A stretch of 64,000 nt of DNA from Ptychodera flava (Eukaryota > Hemichordata > Enteropneusta > Ptychoderidae), in the NCBI RefSeq assembly GCF_041260155.1, contig NC_091935.1:4829501-4893500 (forward strand). Reading direction: 5' to 3'. The translations under genes and the position numbers were made by a program. How positions within the stretch are numbered: the first letter of the stretch is position 1; the number at the start of each line of letters is the position of its first letter. Positions 13,955 to 24,038 of this stretch are shown here, one piece after another. The notes beneath the pieces are model-generated. The model was not told where the DNA came from. It worked only from the letters and a program-made list of their open reading frames with translations, and did not search any database.

Positions 13955-14625
13955 GTTGCGAGCTCGGCCAGTGCCCGCGCCGACCAACTCGGCCAGTGGG
14001 AGAGGTCGGCCACTTACATTTATATGATTGGGTACATTTTCTCTTCACATTCAAAAGTGATGTTATGATGTTATTTTGTTGAACATTCAGTAAACAACGA
14101 AAAGACGTTCCACTCTGACAAACACATTGGTGGCCCTCAGCCTTTCAGCAGATCGCGGGTAGGGCGTACGATCGAAAGGTACAAATTGGCAGTTAAACAT
14201 TGCTGCGAATCCGTAGCCTTTGCCACTCGGGTAGCTTGGTCATTCCAAAAGAACATGCCAAGGACTGGCAGGGCTCGTTTTCGCAGCAAGCAGTAACAAT
14301 GACTTAATCGTTGATCGTTGGATGAATAACGTTTTATGCTATGGTTTTTATGGTAGTAAATCGTAGGTTTTAAGGATTTTAATGGAAAGCAAAACACGAT
14401 GTACCACATACACTGCGCAGCCGATTTCATCGTGTAGTTAGCGTTGAAGCGAGGTAACCTCCATGGGGAAGGAAGTTTGCAAACATCGCGCTCTTGAATG
14501 ACATTGACATCGCTTTCACATTATAATTTTAGCGAGACCTAGAAAATAGAAGAACACTGTAGTCTCATCATATAACCATACTCCTACTGGCCGAACTCGC
14601 AACTGGCCGACCTCTTTTTTATTCG
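13955..14625. repeat. Inverted GC-rich flanks around 0.55 kb
   Basis: CCAGTTGCGAGCTCGGCCAG near 13957 is inverted as CTGGCCGAACTCGCAACTGG near 14588, and GAGAGGTCGGCC near 13999 as GGCCGACCTCTT near 14607. The stretch between them has no recognised gene. It may be a larger fold-back element next to the hairpin at 13843. Confidence 0.55.
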
Positions 14626-14654
14626 GCCCGGCCTGGCCCTGCATCAGAATTACA

Positions 14655-14760
14655 TAGCGGCCGCCGTGGTATGCACAACGGCGGCCGCTGTGTTAACCAC
14701 ACACTGTGCCCTGAATACCGTGCTGTGTGTTCCCGGCGTCCCACCGCAATGTATCTGTCG
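14655..14760. repeat. Partial GC-rich hairpin
   Basis: A short inverted repeat GCGGCCGCCGT/ACGGCGGCCGC is followed by TGCTGTGTGTTCCCGGCGT, which resembles one arm of the GGCTGTGTGTTACCGGCGTT hairpins at 18.3 and 18.65 kb. The other arm is missing or decayed. Confidence 0.45.
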
Positions 14761-14924
14761 AGCCCATTCAGGTGCGTTCCTGACGTTACAAGATTCAACT
14801 AAAGTCTTTCAAAGTGCTATTAGCATCGACAACTCTGAGGACATAATTTCGAGATGATAATGATACAAGTTTCATTCATACCGAAGTGGTCGAGACGGTC
14901 AGGGGCCTAGGGTCGGGTAGCTGC

Positions 14925-15519
14925 AAAATTGTAGCGCTACGGTGAGGCGGTCGGTGATTTTTGGTTTTTGCGACTTCGCTCACCAGTAGCGCTACAAGGC
15001 CGATGGCCCTGGGGAGTATCATATAAGCGCGTCGTACTCGACCAGGCGTTTTGATGTGGAATGCAACATATTTACTGCATTTGGTCGTACCGATTTATCA
15101 CTACTGAAGACTAACAGTATACTGCACTAACTTTGTCATTTATGGGGTTTGGAATTTGTTCAAACACGACGATCGCGTTCCGAAACATTTCTTGGAGCAG
15201 TCATTACCAACTTCCGGTAATGCGGCTCCCACAAACACCGACGCCCCACGCTCAATGTTTTCAGAACGCGATCGTCGTGTTTGAACAAATTCCAAACCCC
15301 ATAAATGACAAAGTTGGTGCAGTATACTGTTTAGTCTTCAGTAGTGATAAATCGTACGACCAAATGCAGTAAATATGTTGCATTCCACATCAAAACGCCT
15401 GGTCGAGTACGACGCGCTTATATGATACTCCCCAGGGCCATCGGCCTTGTAGCGCTACTGGTGAGCGAAGTCGCAAAAACCAAAAATCACCGACCGCCTC
15501 ACCGTAGCGCTACAATTTT
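14925..15519. mobile_element. ~600-bp near-perfect fold-back element
   Basis: The left arm starts AAAATTGTAGCGCTACGG at 14925 and runs to about 15190. The right arm is its inverse, from about 15252 to ...GTAGCGCTACAATTTT at 15519. Arms of ~265 bp differ at only a few bases and the loop is about 60 bp. There is no coding capacity. The ends are themselves palindromic (GTAGCGCTAC). The right end touches the ATTG-repeat tail of the LINE. No target duplication was found. Confidence 0.9.
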
Positions 15520-17750
15520 CAATCAATCAATCAATCAATCAATCTTTATTATACTCAACTCACACTAGCAGAGAGTGTGGTATGGTACATTCCAAAATTG
15601 GACAAAGTACAAAACTGAACACTTTCGAGAGTACAACAAAGTATCCAAGTTGTACAATAAGCAAACTGTTTAACAGTGGGAAGGCTACTGGAGGGTCAGC
15701 ACAAATCAGTGTTCTTCAAGAATATAGCAAGATCTAGAAAATTATACTCCAAACCCTTTTAGGGCCGTTTCTTTTTGTGTGACACCGGAAAAAATGGAGC
15801 AATCTATTCCACTTTCCTGTAACAATATAACTCGTTCAGTGATAAACTTTTTACATGAGAATAATAAATGAAACTCATCATCTATTTCGTTGCTATCACA
15901 TCTGAGACAAAGTCTATCTTTCAAAGGTAATTTTGGCTTTCTTTTTCCTACCCAATTCAATATTTAAACTATGATCACTCAATCTAAATTTCGATAAAGC
16001 TCTGCGAAGAGTAAATTTGACAAATTATTTAAGTATTTTTCAAAATAAAATCCGGTCTTGAAAGTTCTATATGTACGCAATTTATTACCACCTCCATTTT
16101 TTCGTGTATCGTTTGACATATTCTCTCTCCAAGAATTCAAATACTCGCTTGATATCTTCCTTTTTAATTTCTTGTTTAACTGGGCATATGATGTCACTCT
16201 TAAGGAGTTGAAGACATTCATATGATTGTAACTTCCCAAATTACAAAGAATAAAATTTGCCCAAGGGGAATTTATATCTATGTTTTCTTGAAGTGCCTGT
16301 TTCAGAATATGATTTCCTGGTAAACTATTTAACCTACACATATTTAATGACAGACATATAAAGATTGATCTTTAATGGAAATCTGCCCAATTCTGCTCTT
16401 ATCCCTTCAAGTGGAGTACGTTTACTCACTCCCAAGATAAATCTGTAATAAGACATACACAGACCTTCAAGGCAATTATCAGTACTTGTAATTTCTGTTG
16501 CCCAGATTTCTGAAGCATAAGATAAAATTGGGACAATTAACGTATCAAAAATTTTCAAACAAAGCTTTGGGCTCAACATCTTTTCACTTAAAATTGACTT
16601 TTTGATACTGAATAAAGCTTTCATTGCTTTATTTTTAAGAGTAAACTGATTTTGCTTGAATTTTCCATTTGGTGTAAAACTATACCTACATATGTATACT
16701 GATTTACAGCTTCAATTACATTTTTCTCATAATAAAATGACTTCTTTATTAAACGGTTGCCTTATTGAAAACCATTGTTTTTGTTTTTTTGGTGTTTACT
16801 GAAAGACCCCAACTTTTACTAAAAGAATGTAACTTATTCAAACAATTCTGTAAACCTTCTGCAGATTTTGACATTAAAACTAAATCGTCAGCATATAAAA
16901 TACAATTTAATTTAAGATCACCCATATCAACAGGAAAGTCAGAATGTCACCAAATATATCTGGAAGATCGTTAAGAAATATATGAACAATGTAGGTGAAA
17001 GATTACAACCTTGTTTCACCCCCCGTGAAGAAAGAAACCCATCCGAAATTTTGCTTGACGTTTTCACTTTATACTGAGTATTATCATACATGGACTTAAC
17101 AACATTATAGAAATTACCCGTTATTCCTAATCTCTGCATTTTTAAAAATAAACCCTTTCTCCAAACAGAATCAAAGGCCTTTTTGAAATCAACAAATGCC
17201 ACATAAAGATGATTTGATGAATTTTTAGTCCCTTTTTTGTATAATGTTTTATTGATTGCAGTCTTTAATAGAAACACACAATCAAAGTACGTCTGTTCTT
17301 TCTAAAACCAAACTGGCAAGGTGAGAAAAGATTTTTATCTTCAAGATAGTTGATGAGACGCTTATTCAAAATTGATGTGAACAACTTTGATAGACAACTA
17401 GAAAGAGCTATCGCTCTGTAATTACTTGGGTCAAACTTATCCCCAGATTTGTGAAGCGGAACCAATAATGTAGATTTCCAGATTTCTGGAAAATGACCAG
17501 TATCTAAAATGTGATTAAACAACTTCAGTAAGCTACTAATGCAAAGACCATCACTAGCTTTAATCATTTCATTTAGTATAGAATCCTCACCTGGTGCTTT
17601 TTTATTTTTCAGACATTTAATAGCTACTATTAACTCTGATTGTTTAATTGGGATATTAAGATATATATTCAATCTCCTTATTTTTTCCATGTCTGTTAAT
17701 TCTTTAGATACTAATTTTTACTACTATTTTATACTAAATTTTTACTACTA
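15520..17750 (-). mobile_element. 5'-truncated non-LTR retrotransposon (LINE)
   Basis: Read on the minus strand, this gives consecutive pieces of a reverse transcriptase in shifting frames. They include KKAPGEDSILNEMIKA and NYRAIALSSCLSKLF (17690-17265), VAFVDFKKAFDSVW and GVKQGCNLSPTLF (17277-16939), then a YADD-type active-site region around 16900. Next comes a thumb-like DTLIVPILSYASEIWATE (16624-16334) and a C-terminal Cys/His stretch, CLRCDSNEIDDEFHLLFSC (15960-15742). At least four frame changes show it is dead. The 3' end is a TTGA-type microsatellite tail at 15520-15543. The endonuclease part is absent, so it is 5'-truncated. The order and motifs fit the CR1/Jockey-like group; the clade is not certain. 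Confidence 0.9.
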
Positions 17751-17763
17751 ATTTTGCAGCTAA

Positions 17764-17815
17764 GGGTCGAGTGACTTGTAGAAGCCGCTGCAGCTCACAA
17801 GTCACCCGCGACAAA
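17764..17815. repeat. Small imperfect hairpin
   Basis: GAGTGACTTGT is mirrored by ACAAGTCACC around a GC-rich centre, just upstream (minus sense) of the LINE break. Function unknown. Confidence 0.4.
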
Positions 17816-18302
17816 ATGGGGAAAGGTTATAGCTTCATAACAGCCGCATAGTGTCATATAGGAATACAAAGCAGTGGGCACTTACCACTATATCCTTCTC
17901 TAACTTGAACGAAAACCAGGAACGTAGTTAATGTTCGGTAGATGTACCACGTCTCTCCGGGACCGTGGCTGTACAGTCGATCCCGCTGGCTGAAGTTGTT
18001 TGCACTAGTTACTCACACATGGCAGACATAACCATACGAGCTCAGAATGTAGTGCGTGCCGTGTTGCGCTTGATTGACACGTTCAAGTTGCCAGTTTGGT
18101 GTAATTGTTTGACATTTAGCAATTACTATATTTTTAAACAATTGCTAAGTATGATGAAAATAGATGAAACTTTGAAATTATGGTCCGCTACCTCGCTACC
18201 CTTCGCTACCCAAAATCTCATTTGCATAAATGAATCGTGCCTCGAATCATGCAATAATTGATGTGGGTATGCATAGTAAAATTGCATACCACGCAGCACG
18301 CT

Positions 18303-18411
18303 GCGGCCTAGTTCTGCATGGCAGGGCTGTGTGTTACCGGCGTGACACGGCCTCTCGTATAACGCCGGTAACACGTACACAGCCCTGCCATGCAAAGCTA
18401 GCAGCGGCCGC
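18303..18411. mobile_element. GGCAGGGCTG-type hairpin element
   Basis: The left arm includes CATGGCAGGGCTGTGTGTTA then CCGGCGT; the right arm is AACGCCGGTAACACGTACAC then AGCCCTGCCATG. The outer ends GCGGCC/GGCCGC also pair. The arms are ~40 bp. Related copies are at 18654-18750 and 22119-22359. Confidence 0.75.
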
Positions 18412-18653
18412 TATGTATCGAACCACACACGTATCCCGTGGGTTTGTCCTCTAAACGGAGTGTGGCAAAGGCAAAAATACTCGGGTTGAAACACTCCGTT
18501 TAAATTCGAGGCAACGTTTTCACTAGTACCTGTAGAACGCGAACGCGCCCGCGCCCGACTTGACAAACACTGATCAAGCAGCCGCTATTTCTCTGTACAC
18601 TGTAGCTCAACACAACCAGCAAAGGGAGTGGTAGGGCTACGGAACCGCAGCAA

Positions 18654-18750
18654 GGCCGGGCTGTGAGTTGCCGGATACGGCCAGGCCGTATAACACCGGC
18701 GTTATACGGCCAGGCGGTATAACGCCGGTAACTCACAGCCCTGCCCTGCC
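18654..18750. mobile_element. GGCTGTGAGTTGCCGG hairpin element
   Basis: The arms GGGCTGTGAGTTGCCGG and CCGGTAACTCACAGCCC enclose two further inverted copies of the GTATAAC(A/G)CCGG motif, so it can fold in more than one way. Same family as 18303-18411. Confidence 0.75.
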
Positions 18751-18865
18751 ACCCAGAGCTATGTATAGGCTACTGCACAAATATCGTAGCTCCATATATT
18801 GGACTGTGTGGATATAAAGATTTCTGCAATGGGGATCGACATGTCGTGTATGTGCCGGTCTAGCC

Positions 18866-18925
18866 CTGCGAGTATAGTGAGAGTGTCTGGCGTTGCGAAG
18901 GCCGGACACTCTCGCCATACTCGTA
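18866..18925. mobile_element. Short hairpin with CGAGTATAG arms
   Basis: GCGAGTATAGTGAGAGTGTC near 18869 is mirrored by GACACTCTCGCCATACTCG near 18905, with a ~15-base loop. The left end reads TAGCCCTGCG, like the ends of the 96-bp element at 55.6 kb. Confidence 0.65.
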
Positions 18926-18930
18926 GTCGT

Positions 18931-20379
18931 AAGGCTTGTACAGTTGCGTCGCTCGTCTTGTCGAACACGGAAAACGATGGACGTTCTCTCAACACGCGGC
19001 AGATTTCTTCAAAACTATTCATTTTATCATGATTTGGGTGATCTTTGAGGATAGACGAGGAATGGGGTGGTTTATTATCATGGTATTTGAACCCGATGTA
19101 TCGAACCATACGTATAAAACTCTGTAGAAATCATGTAGGCCAAACGGCGATGACAGTGCGGCTCGATGGAAGGCCTGCAGTGGGCTCCCTGCCATACCGC
19201 GCCTAAGGCATCGATATGTTCGCAGTGTTGCTATGAAGGGTCATGGGTTGTACGTCTCGCTCGTGATCTGACCTATGGACTGCCTGAAATCTTGGCCCAG
19301 TTAACTTGACTCTCTGGAACTATTCACTGTTAACTTGGACGTTCTTTAGGTGATATTGCCCACTTCATTTCATCAAGTATGGTTTCCAGTAGAGCAGGGC
19401 CCAGCCAAACAGAGCTAGGTTTCAAGATGTCACGTTATCACTGAAATGCTCATTCGTCAAACATTGGCGTATGTGGTGATCGGATTCCCCGCTGTTGGGG
19501 ATTCATCGATCAAAGGAAACGTGAACCATGAGTTTTTTGAATAAATAATTGTAATTTAGGGCTTTTTTTTCTGTGGCGAGTGCTCGTTTTTTTCCTTTTT
19601 TTTTCTTTTTTCTTTTTTTTTTTTGCTGTGGCGAGTCCTCATTTATTTTTTCTTTCCACAGGCCCACGCGGTTTTTTTTGTATCTATGTTCATGGCATTT
19701 TTTATTTTTTCGTTTTTTATTTATTTTATTTTCTTTTATTTTATTGTAGATGAGATCCACTTTTGTCTAGAGCCATCACTGCCGAATGTTTTCTCCGATT
19801 TTCTCTCTTTACTGTCAAAGCGGCTGGTGATTCATATTATATTTTTTATTATCTACAATACGTTTATTATGAGACGTAGTGCTTTTTAATTTTCTTAAGT
19901 ACATAAATAATTTTATGTATGCATGGCTTTTTTTGTCTGATTCTTTACAATTATTTTCTGTATGTGGTTCACGTTTTTATTTTTTGTACTATTTTTTCCG
20001 AGTGGTAGTAGTGATTTTTAGTGATTTTCTTGTGAATTTTGTGGCCGTATCACTGTATAACATATTTTTCTTTTTTCTTTTTGTAAAATCAGCACTCATT
20101 GCACCTTTTTCGCGAACTATTATACGTGTATGTATGACGATAAATATGGATGTATGACTTTTTCAAATCGTTGAAAATTATTTATTTCCTAATTACGCTT
20201 AAAAGATTTTTTCTCAAGTTAAAATGAAGTATTAAATGACATTTCTGTCTTTTGTTTTTTAATTATACTTTTCTTACTTATTTCCTTCCTAATGAGACCG
20301 AATTTTTATTTTAATTGAGAAAGACAGTTTATTTTTGCACTGAATCGATAAATATTTTTGAAACATTTGGCGCGCCGTA
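18931..20379. other. No gene; T-rich strand from 19,560
   Basis: 18931-19500 has no recognised gene. From about 19560 to 20350 the plus strand is strongly T-rich and A-poor, with many T runs. The minus-strand frame at 19503-19760 is a Lys-rich product of this composition and is not taken as a gene. This block lies directly past the 3' stem-loop of the unit at 20380. Confidence 0.55.
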
Positions 20380-20382
20380 GGT

Positions 20383-20398
20383 GGCCCTGAAAAGGGCC
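20383..20398 (-). terminator. Histone-type 3' stem-loop, copy 1
   Basis: Minus strand GGCCCTTTTCAGGGCC, then ACC. The six-pair stem, four-base pyrimidine-rich loop and ACC tail match the metazoan histone 3'-end signal bound by SLBP. No purine-rich downstream element is clear in this copy. Confidence 0.75.
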
Positions 20399-20583
20399 GC
20401 TCGGTATGGGTTTTTGTTAGCGCTTGGCGCGTTTATTTTGGCGATGAGCCTATAGCTTTTTTATGCTTCTTTTCGCCGATTCGATGTGCTTGGTAAGTAG
20501 GTGTTTGCCGCCTTCTTGTCACTGTGTGTGTGTACATGGACAGTCTGCATAGCCCTTGAATGTGGTCTCGATTTTGATCAAAC

Positions 20584-20601
20584 CATGGAGGTACCTCCAT
20601 G
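20584..20601. mobile_element. 18-bp perfect palindromic insertion with 7-bp duplication
   Basis: CATGGAGGTACCTCCATG lies between two ATCAAAC copies. The matching place in the second unit (near 39141) has a single ATCAAAC and no palindrome, so this is an insertion. The duplication can also be read as 8 bp (GATCAAAC) with a 17-bp insert. Confidence 0.8.
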
Positions 20602-20684
20602 ATCAAACTTACAATTTAGGAGTATATATCAAAACTGATAAATGATTTATGTTTTCACATGGGTTCACAAAAAGTTTCGCCCCG

Positions 20685-20846
20685 GTGTTCATTTTTGGCC
20701 CAGGAATTCCATCTACCCACCCTTTACAGAGTAGTAAGCTTATGGGGCAAGTAAATATGGATGCGCCAGTGCGATTCAACGATCAACCTCTATATCGCAT
20801 CGAAAGTCAACAATTTTACGGCACGGACTATGATTTTATAAGTTTA
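20685..20846 (+). pseudogene. Short conserved reading frame in the dispersed unit
   Basis: A plus-strand frame encodes HPLQSSKLMGQVNMDAPVRF and then RIESQQF..G.DYDFISLY. Both copies of the unit keep it. Of about nine base differences over ~49 codons, six are silent and most fall in third positions, which suggests past selection on this frame. It may be one exon, since TTCATTTTTGGCCCAG just before it looks like a splice acceptor. The family is not recognised. It runs antisense to the stem-loop. Confidence 0.4.
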
Positions 20847-20848
20847 TA

Positions 20849-20877
20849 CACAGTCCCTCGTGGATAGAGAGACTGTG
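20849..20877. mobile_element. 29-bp hairpin insertion with 7-bp duplication
   Basis: Starts CACAGTCCCTC and ends GAGAGACTGTG, flanked on both sides by GTTTATA. The second unit has one GTTTATA and no insert (near 39379). Related inserts are at 20989 and 37813. Confidence 0.85.
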
Positions 20878-20988
20878 GTTTATATAAAAATTATAAGGCG
20901 CGGGGTATTATATATTGACTGATTACTGTAGCTATAGATAGGCTACATTCAGGACGGGCAGCGACGGGCAGTAATTAGTAGGCAAAAC

Positions 20989-21014
20989 CACGGTCCCTCC
21001 ACAGAGGGACCGTG
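20989..21014. mobile_element. 26-bp hairpin insertion with 7-bp duplication
   Basis: CACGGTCCCTC, a CACA loop, and GAGGGACCGTG: a perfect 11-bp stem. The flanks are GCAAAAC and ACAAAAC; the empty site in the second unit reads ACAAAAC, so one copy has changed by a base. Confidence 0.85.
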
Positions 21015-21135
21015 ACAAAACAGGTGGTTTTCACCGTGGGCAGAACTCGGTGCAATGATACTGAACATTAATAGTAAGCCTGTCACCTTGAAGGTATGCT
21101 GTAGGTGAAACAAGTAAGCTTACTTCAAACGCACG

Positions 21136-21169
21136 ATGGTACAAACATTCCTACCTCCATGGTACAAAC
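21136..21169. repeat. 11-bp duplication around a 12-bp insert
   Basis: ATGGTACAAAC occurs twice with ATTCCTACCTCC between, where the second unit has ATGGTACAAAC once. The insert contains TACCTCC, as in the palindrome at 20584, so it may be a decayed relative. It is not itself a hairpin. Confidence 0.6.
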
Positions 21170-21494
21170 AACACCATAAGTGAAACGTACACATAGAAAT
21201 ACACGCGTTCCTACGTTGTGCCCACCCGGGCCACGCGATTAAAATATGACTGATACTGCTGGATAGTGTTAATTGGGTCGGTAAACAGTCAATTAATAGT
21301 TTAATTGACTACCTGGGTGATTGGCAGGTCGTGTCCAACGACGCATATGCAAAGCAGGCCAAAAGACAAAAGCCCCCAAAGATATTGACAGCTGGCCAGG
21401 GGTCACCATGAATACGTAATGACGCTTCACTACGCAGAAACTGCGTAGTCAAGCCCTTCTTAACCGGTCAAACTCTCTCGGCATTTTCCGGCAT

Positions 21495-21813
21495 GGGCAT
21501 TGATGTCTTGATTTAGAACTTATCCTATATTATTATTCCATTATTTGGTGATTTGGTCATTATATGTCATTATTTGGTCTTTCTTAAGCGATTATTTGGT
21601 CATGATTACAACATTATCTTGACATTAGCTTGACATTATTATGAATTTATTATGTTTATTCGATTCTTTTGCCATTATTCGGCATTGATGTCTTGATTTA
21701 GAACTTATCTTATCATTATTATTTCATTATTTGGTGATTTGGTCATTTTTGTGTCATTATTAGCCATTATTATGCGATTATTTGGTCATAATTACAATAT
21801 TATCTTGACATTA
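21495..21813. repeat. ~140-bp direct repeat, two copies
   Basis: GGCATTGATGTCTTGATTTA occurs at about 21495 and 21681 and starts two similar ~140-bp units, rich in CATTATTTGGT and TTGACATTAGCTT. No gene. Confidence 0.75.
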
Positions 21814-22118
21814 GCTTTGCTTTCAATTATTTGACCTCCTTTATTATCTGAACTCATTATTTGACCTGCATTTGAACCCTACCCAGAAATCATTGCACAT
21901 GGAGATTCACAATGGCGACGGTCTGTCCCCTCACATAGAGAGAGAAAAGCGGGCTTTGCGTAAGTTTTAAAGTTCAGCTCAGCACATCGCTTATCTAGAA
22001 TGGTTGGGCGTGCTCGAAAACTGAGATCGACCACAATTTTGGATTAAAATCGATTGTTTTCGGCGGCGGAACTGGGCTGTGGTGGGTAGCCGACGGTGGC
22101 CTATAGTAGTATTACACC

Positions 22119-22359
22119 TAGCCCAGCGTACAGGTCTGTGTACCGTGTGTTTTCGGCGTTATATGGCACAGGCCTAAGGAACGTTTCGTAGATCGTCGTC
22201 GGATGGGAAGTGACTAAAACCGAGGTTCGGCCTTCGGCCTCACAGTGTCAGTCACTTCCAATCCAACGACGATCTACGAAACGTTCCGTAGGCCTGTGTT
22301 ATATGGTGGAGGCCGTATAACACCGGAAACACACAAGACCTGTACGTATGCAGGGCTAG
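22119..22359. mobile_element. ~240-bp hairpin with TAGCCC ends
   Basis: Begins TAGCCCAGCGTACAGGTCTG and ends in CAGGGCTAG, with a long inner stem (GGAACGTTTCGTAGATCGTC mirrored by GACGATCTACGAAACGTTCC). TTACACC lies at both edges, a likely target duplication offset by one base. It sits 50 bp left of the 4.6-kb element. Confidence 0.75.
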
Positions 22360-22403
22360 TTACACCCAGCCTGCCACACAGAGATCAGTAGCCTAAAGGT
22401 ATC

Positions 22404-22410
22404 GATACCG
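22404..22410. repeat. 7-bp target duplication, left
   Basis: GATACCG directly before the left end of the 4.6-kb element; the same seven bases follow its right end at 26999-27005. Confidence 0.75.
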
Positions 22411-22791
22411 CACAGGTCCAGTAGGCATAATTTGTGATGATTTTTTCCTATTATTATCATAAAAAATAATTATGAATATTAATAAATTATTAATATGAAT
22501 GTTACAGAATATTAAAACTTTTTTACACATGCACAATGTCGTCTACTTTGTGTAAATGCCATCTGGAAACTCCATTGTTTTGATAATTATGATAATTATG
22601 ATTATGATTAATAAAGTCACATTTTACACATTGTAATGTGCATATGTGAACACCCTCTGGAAACCCTCATACTGTTTCACAATCTATGCCAAAATATACA
22701 AGTGACACCATTGCCCAGGTTCAGTCTACGGCGAGAGTTACCATTGCCCAGGTTCAGTCTACGGTGAGAGTTACTACACAGTGTATATAAT

Positions 22792-23668
22792 CAGTCCGGG
22801 TTATGTCCATAGAGAGGATATTACGATTGACCAATCAGCGAACCTACCGCCGCCAACGTCATGAATAATTAACCATGCAAACCTTGGCTCGTACATTGCA
22901 ACGAGTTTGGAACTTTTCGGCTTGATTTCGCCCTTTATTTTTAGCACTGGGTAGTTTTTAGATGTAGACATTACGCAAAATGTTCAGTACGGTCGAGATG
23001 GTGACCGACACAAGTGGTTAGTACATTGAAAATTACTTATTTGGATGAATTTTCTGGCCGGGTACGGCTCCTAGAAATCAGCATTTGACCCTCGTAAATC
23101 TACAGTAAGTTATTTGTCGCCAAATATCGCCTATTTTTGGTCAAATTTCAATTTAACCTTGCCATCTGCAGTATGGAGAATGTTTCAAGCTTTGCAAAGA
23201 TGAGTCAACTGTTTTAGTCGGTCATCGGAGCACGATGGAGCACGATTTTTTCGATCACCATGCGTTGCCCGGTACGATTGACCCTTCGCTCAGAAAAACG
23301 CGCGCCGGATCAATCGCCGAGAAGTTAACCAAAAGCTGGAAAAGAGAGCGAAAAACGTCCAATAACTCTTTGTCGAATATGGTCCAGGGTAAAGAAACTC
23401 AGAAAACCATTTCTGAAGAAATTTTCAATTTTTAACACGGTAGAACGTCGCCAATCGACTGGAGCTAAGATACTTCCGGGTAGCCAACAGTCTCACTCGA
23501 TCGGTGGATCTGTCAGGTCATATCGCGATCTGACCAAAGTGAACCAATGTAACCTTTGACCCTTGTTACATATACAGTACGTGATTGGTTCTTGCCTTAT
23601 TGTCATTACATATACGGTACGCCATTGGGTCTTCCCTACTATCCTCTATATGGACATAACCCGGACTG
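22792..23668. mobile_element. 877-bp element nested in the left arm
   Basis: Ends CAGTCCGGGTTATGTCCATA and TATGGACATAACCCGGACTG are inverse (~28 bp with one mismatch region). ATAAT is present on both sides. The right arm at 26616-26630 keeps the empty site with one ATAAT, which proves insertion after the arms formed. A 66-codon frame at 23235 has no known motif. Confidence 0.85.
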
Positions 23669-24038
23669 ATAATGAGAAGGTAGCCAGCTCCACTCGACAG
23701 TAAACTGACATAACCCATGAATTACCTCCGTTTTCTTCACTTCTGCATGTTGATTCTCACAATATCTCCCGGTGTTGGCAAGTCCATAAATCAGCCATCA
23801 AATTACCCGGTTTTGGCCACTTAGACGGAAAATTTGTGAAGTTTGGGGCTGCGAGAAGGTATATATCGCCAATGAAATGATGCAGTCTTCACGCAATCGA
23901 CAGCATCCGGGATCTTTTAGGGCCGTTTGCGAAATTTGAATGTAGCCGCCAAGCGGGGCCGAGGGCGGAGCCATGATTTAACGTTATTAGATATGCTGAC
24001 ATAATTGATCGTACGGCCAATGAACGCTCGTGACCTTT

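Larger units (their letters stand above)
20380..21289 (-). mobile_element. Dispersed unit with histone-type 3' stem-loop, copy 1
   Basis: A 910-bp block shared with 38937-39719. The two copies are closely similar, apart from several insertions in this copy. Read on the minus strand, the unit starts ACTGTTTACCGACCC and ends with GGCCCTTTTCAGGGCC followed by ACC, a consensus metazoan histone mRNA 3' stem-loop. Homology stops right after ACC. No histone reading frame is present. It could be a retrocopied transcript, a relic of a histone gene, or a DNA repeat that picked up the signal. Confidence 0.7.
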
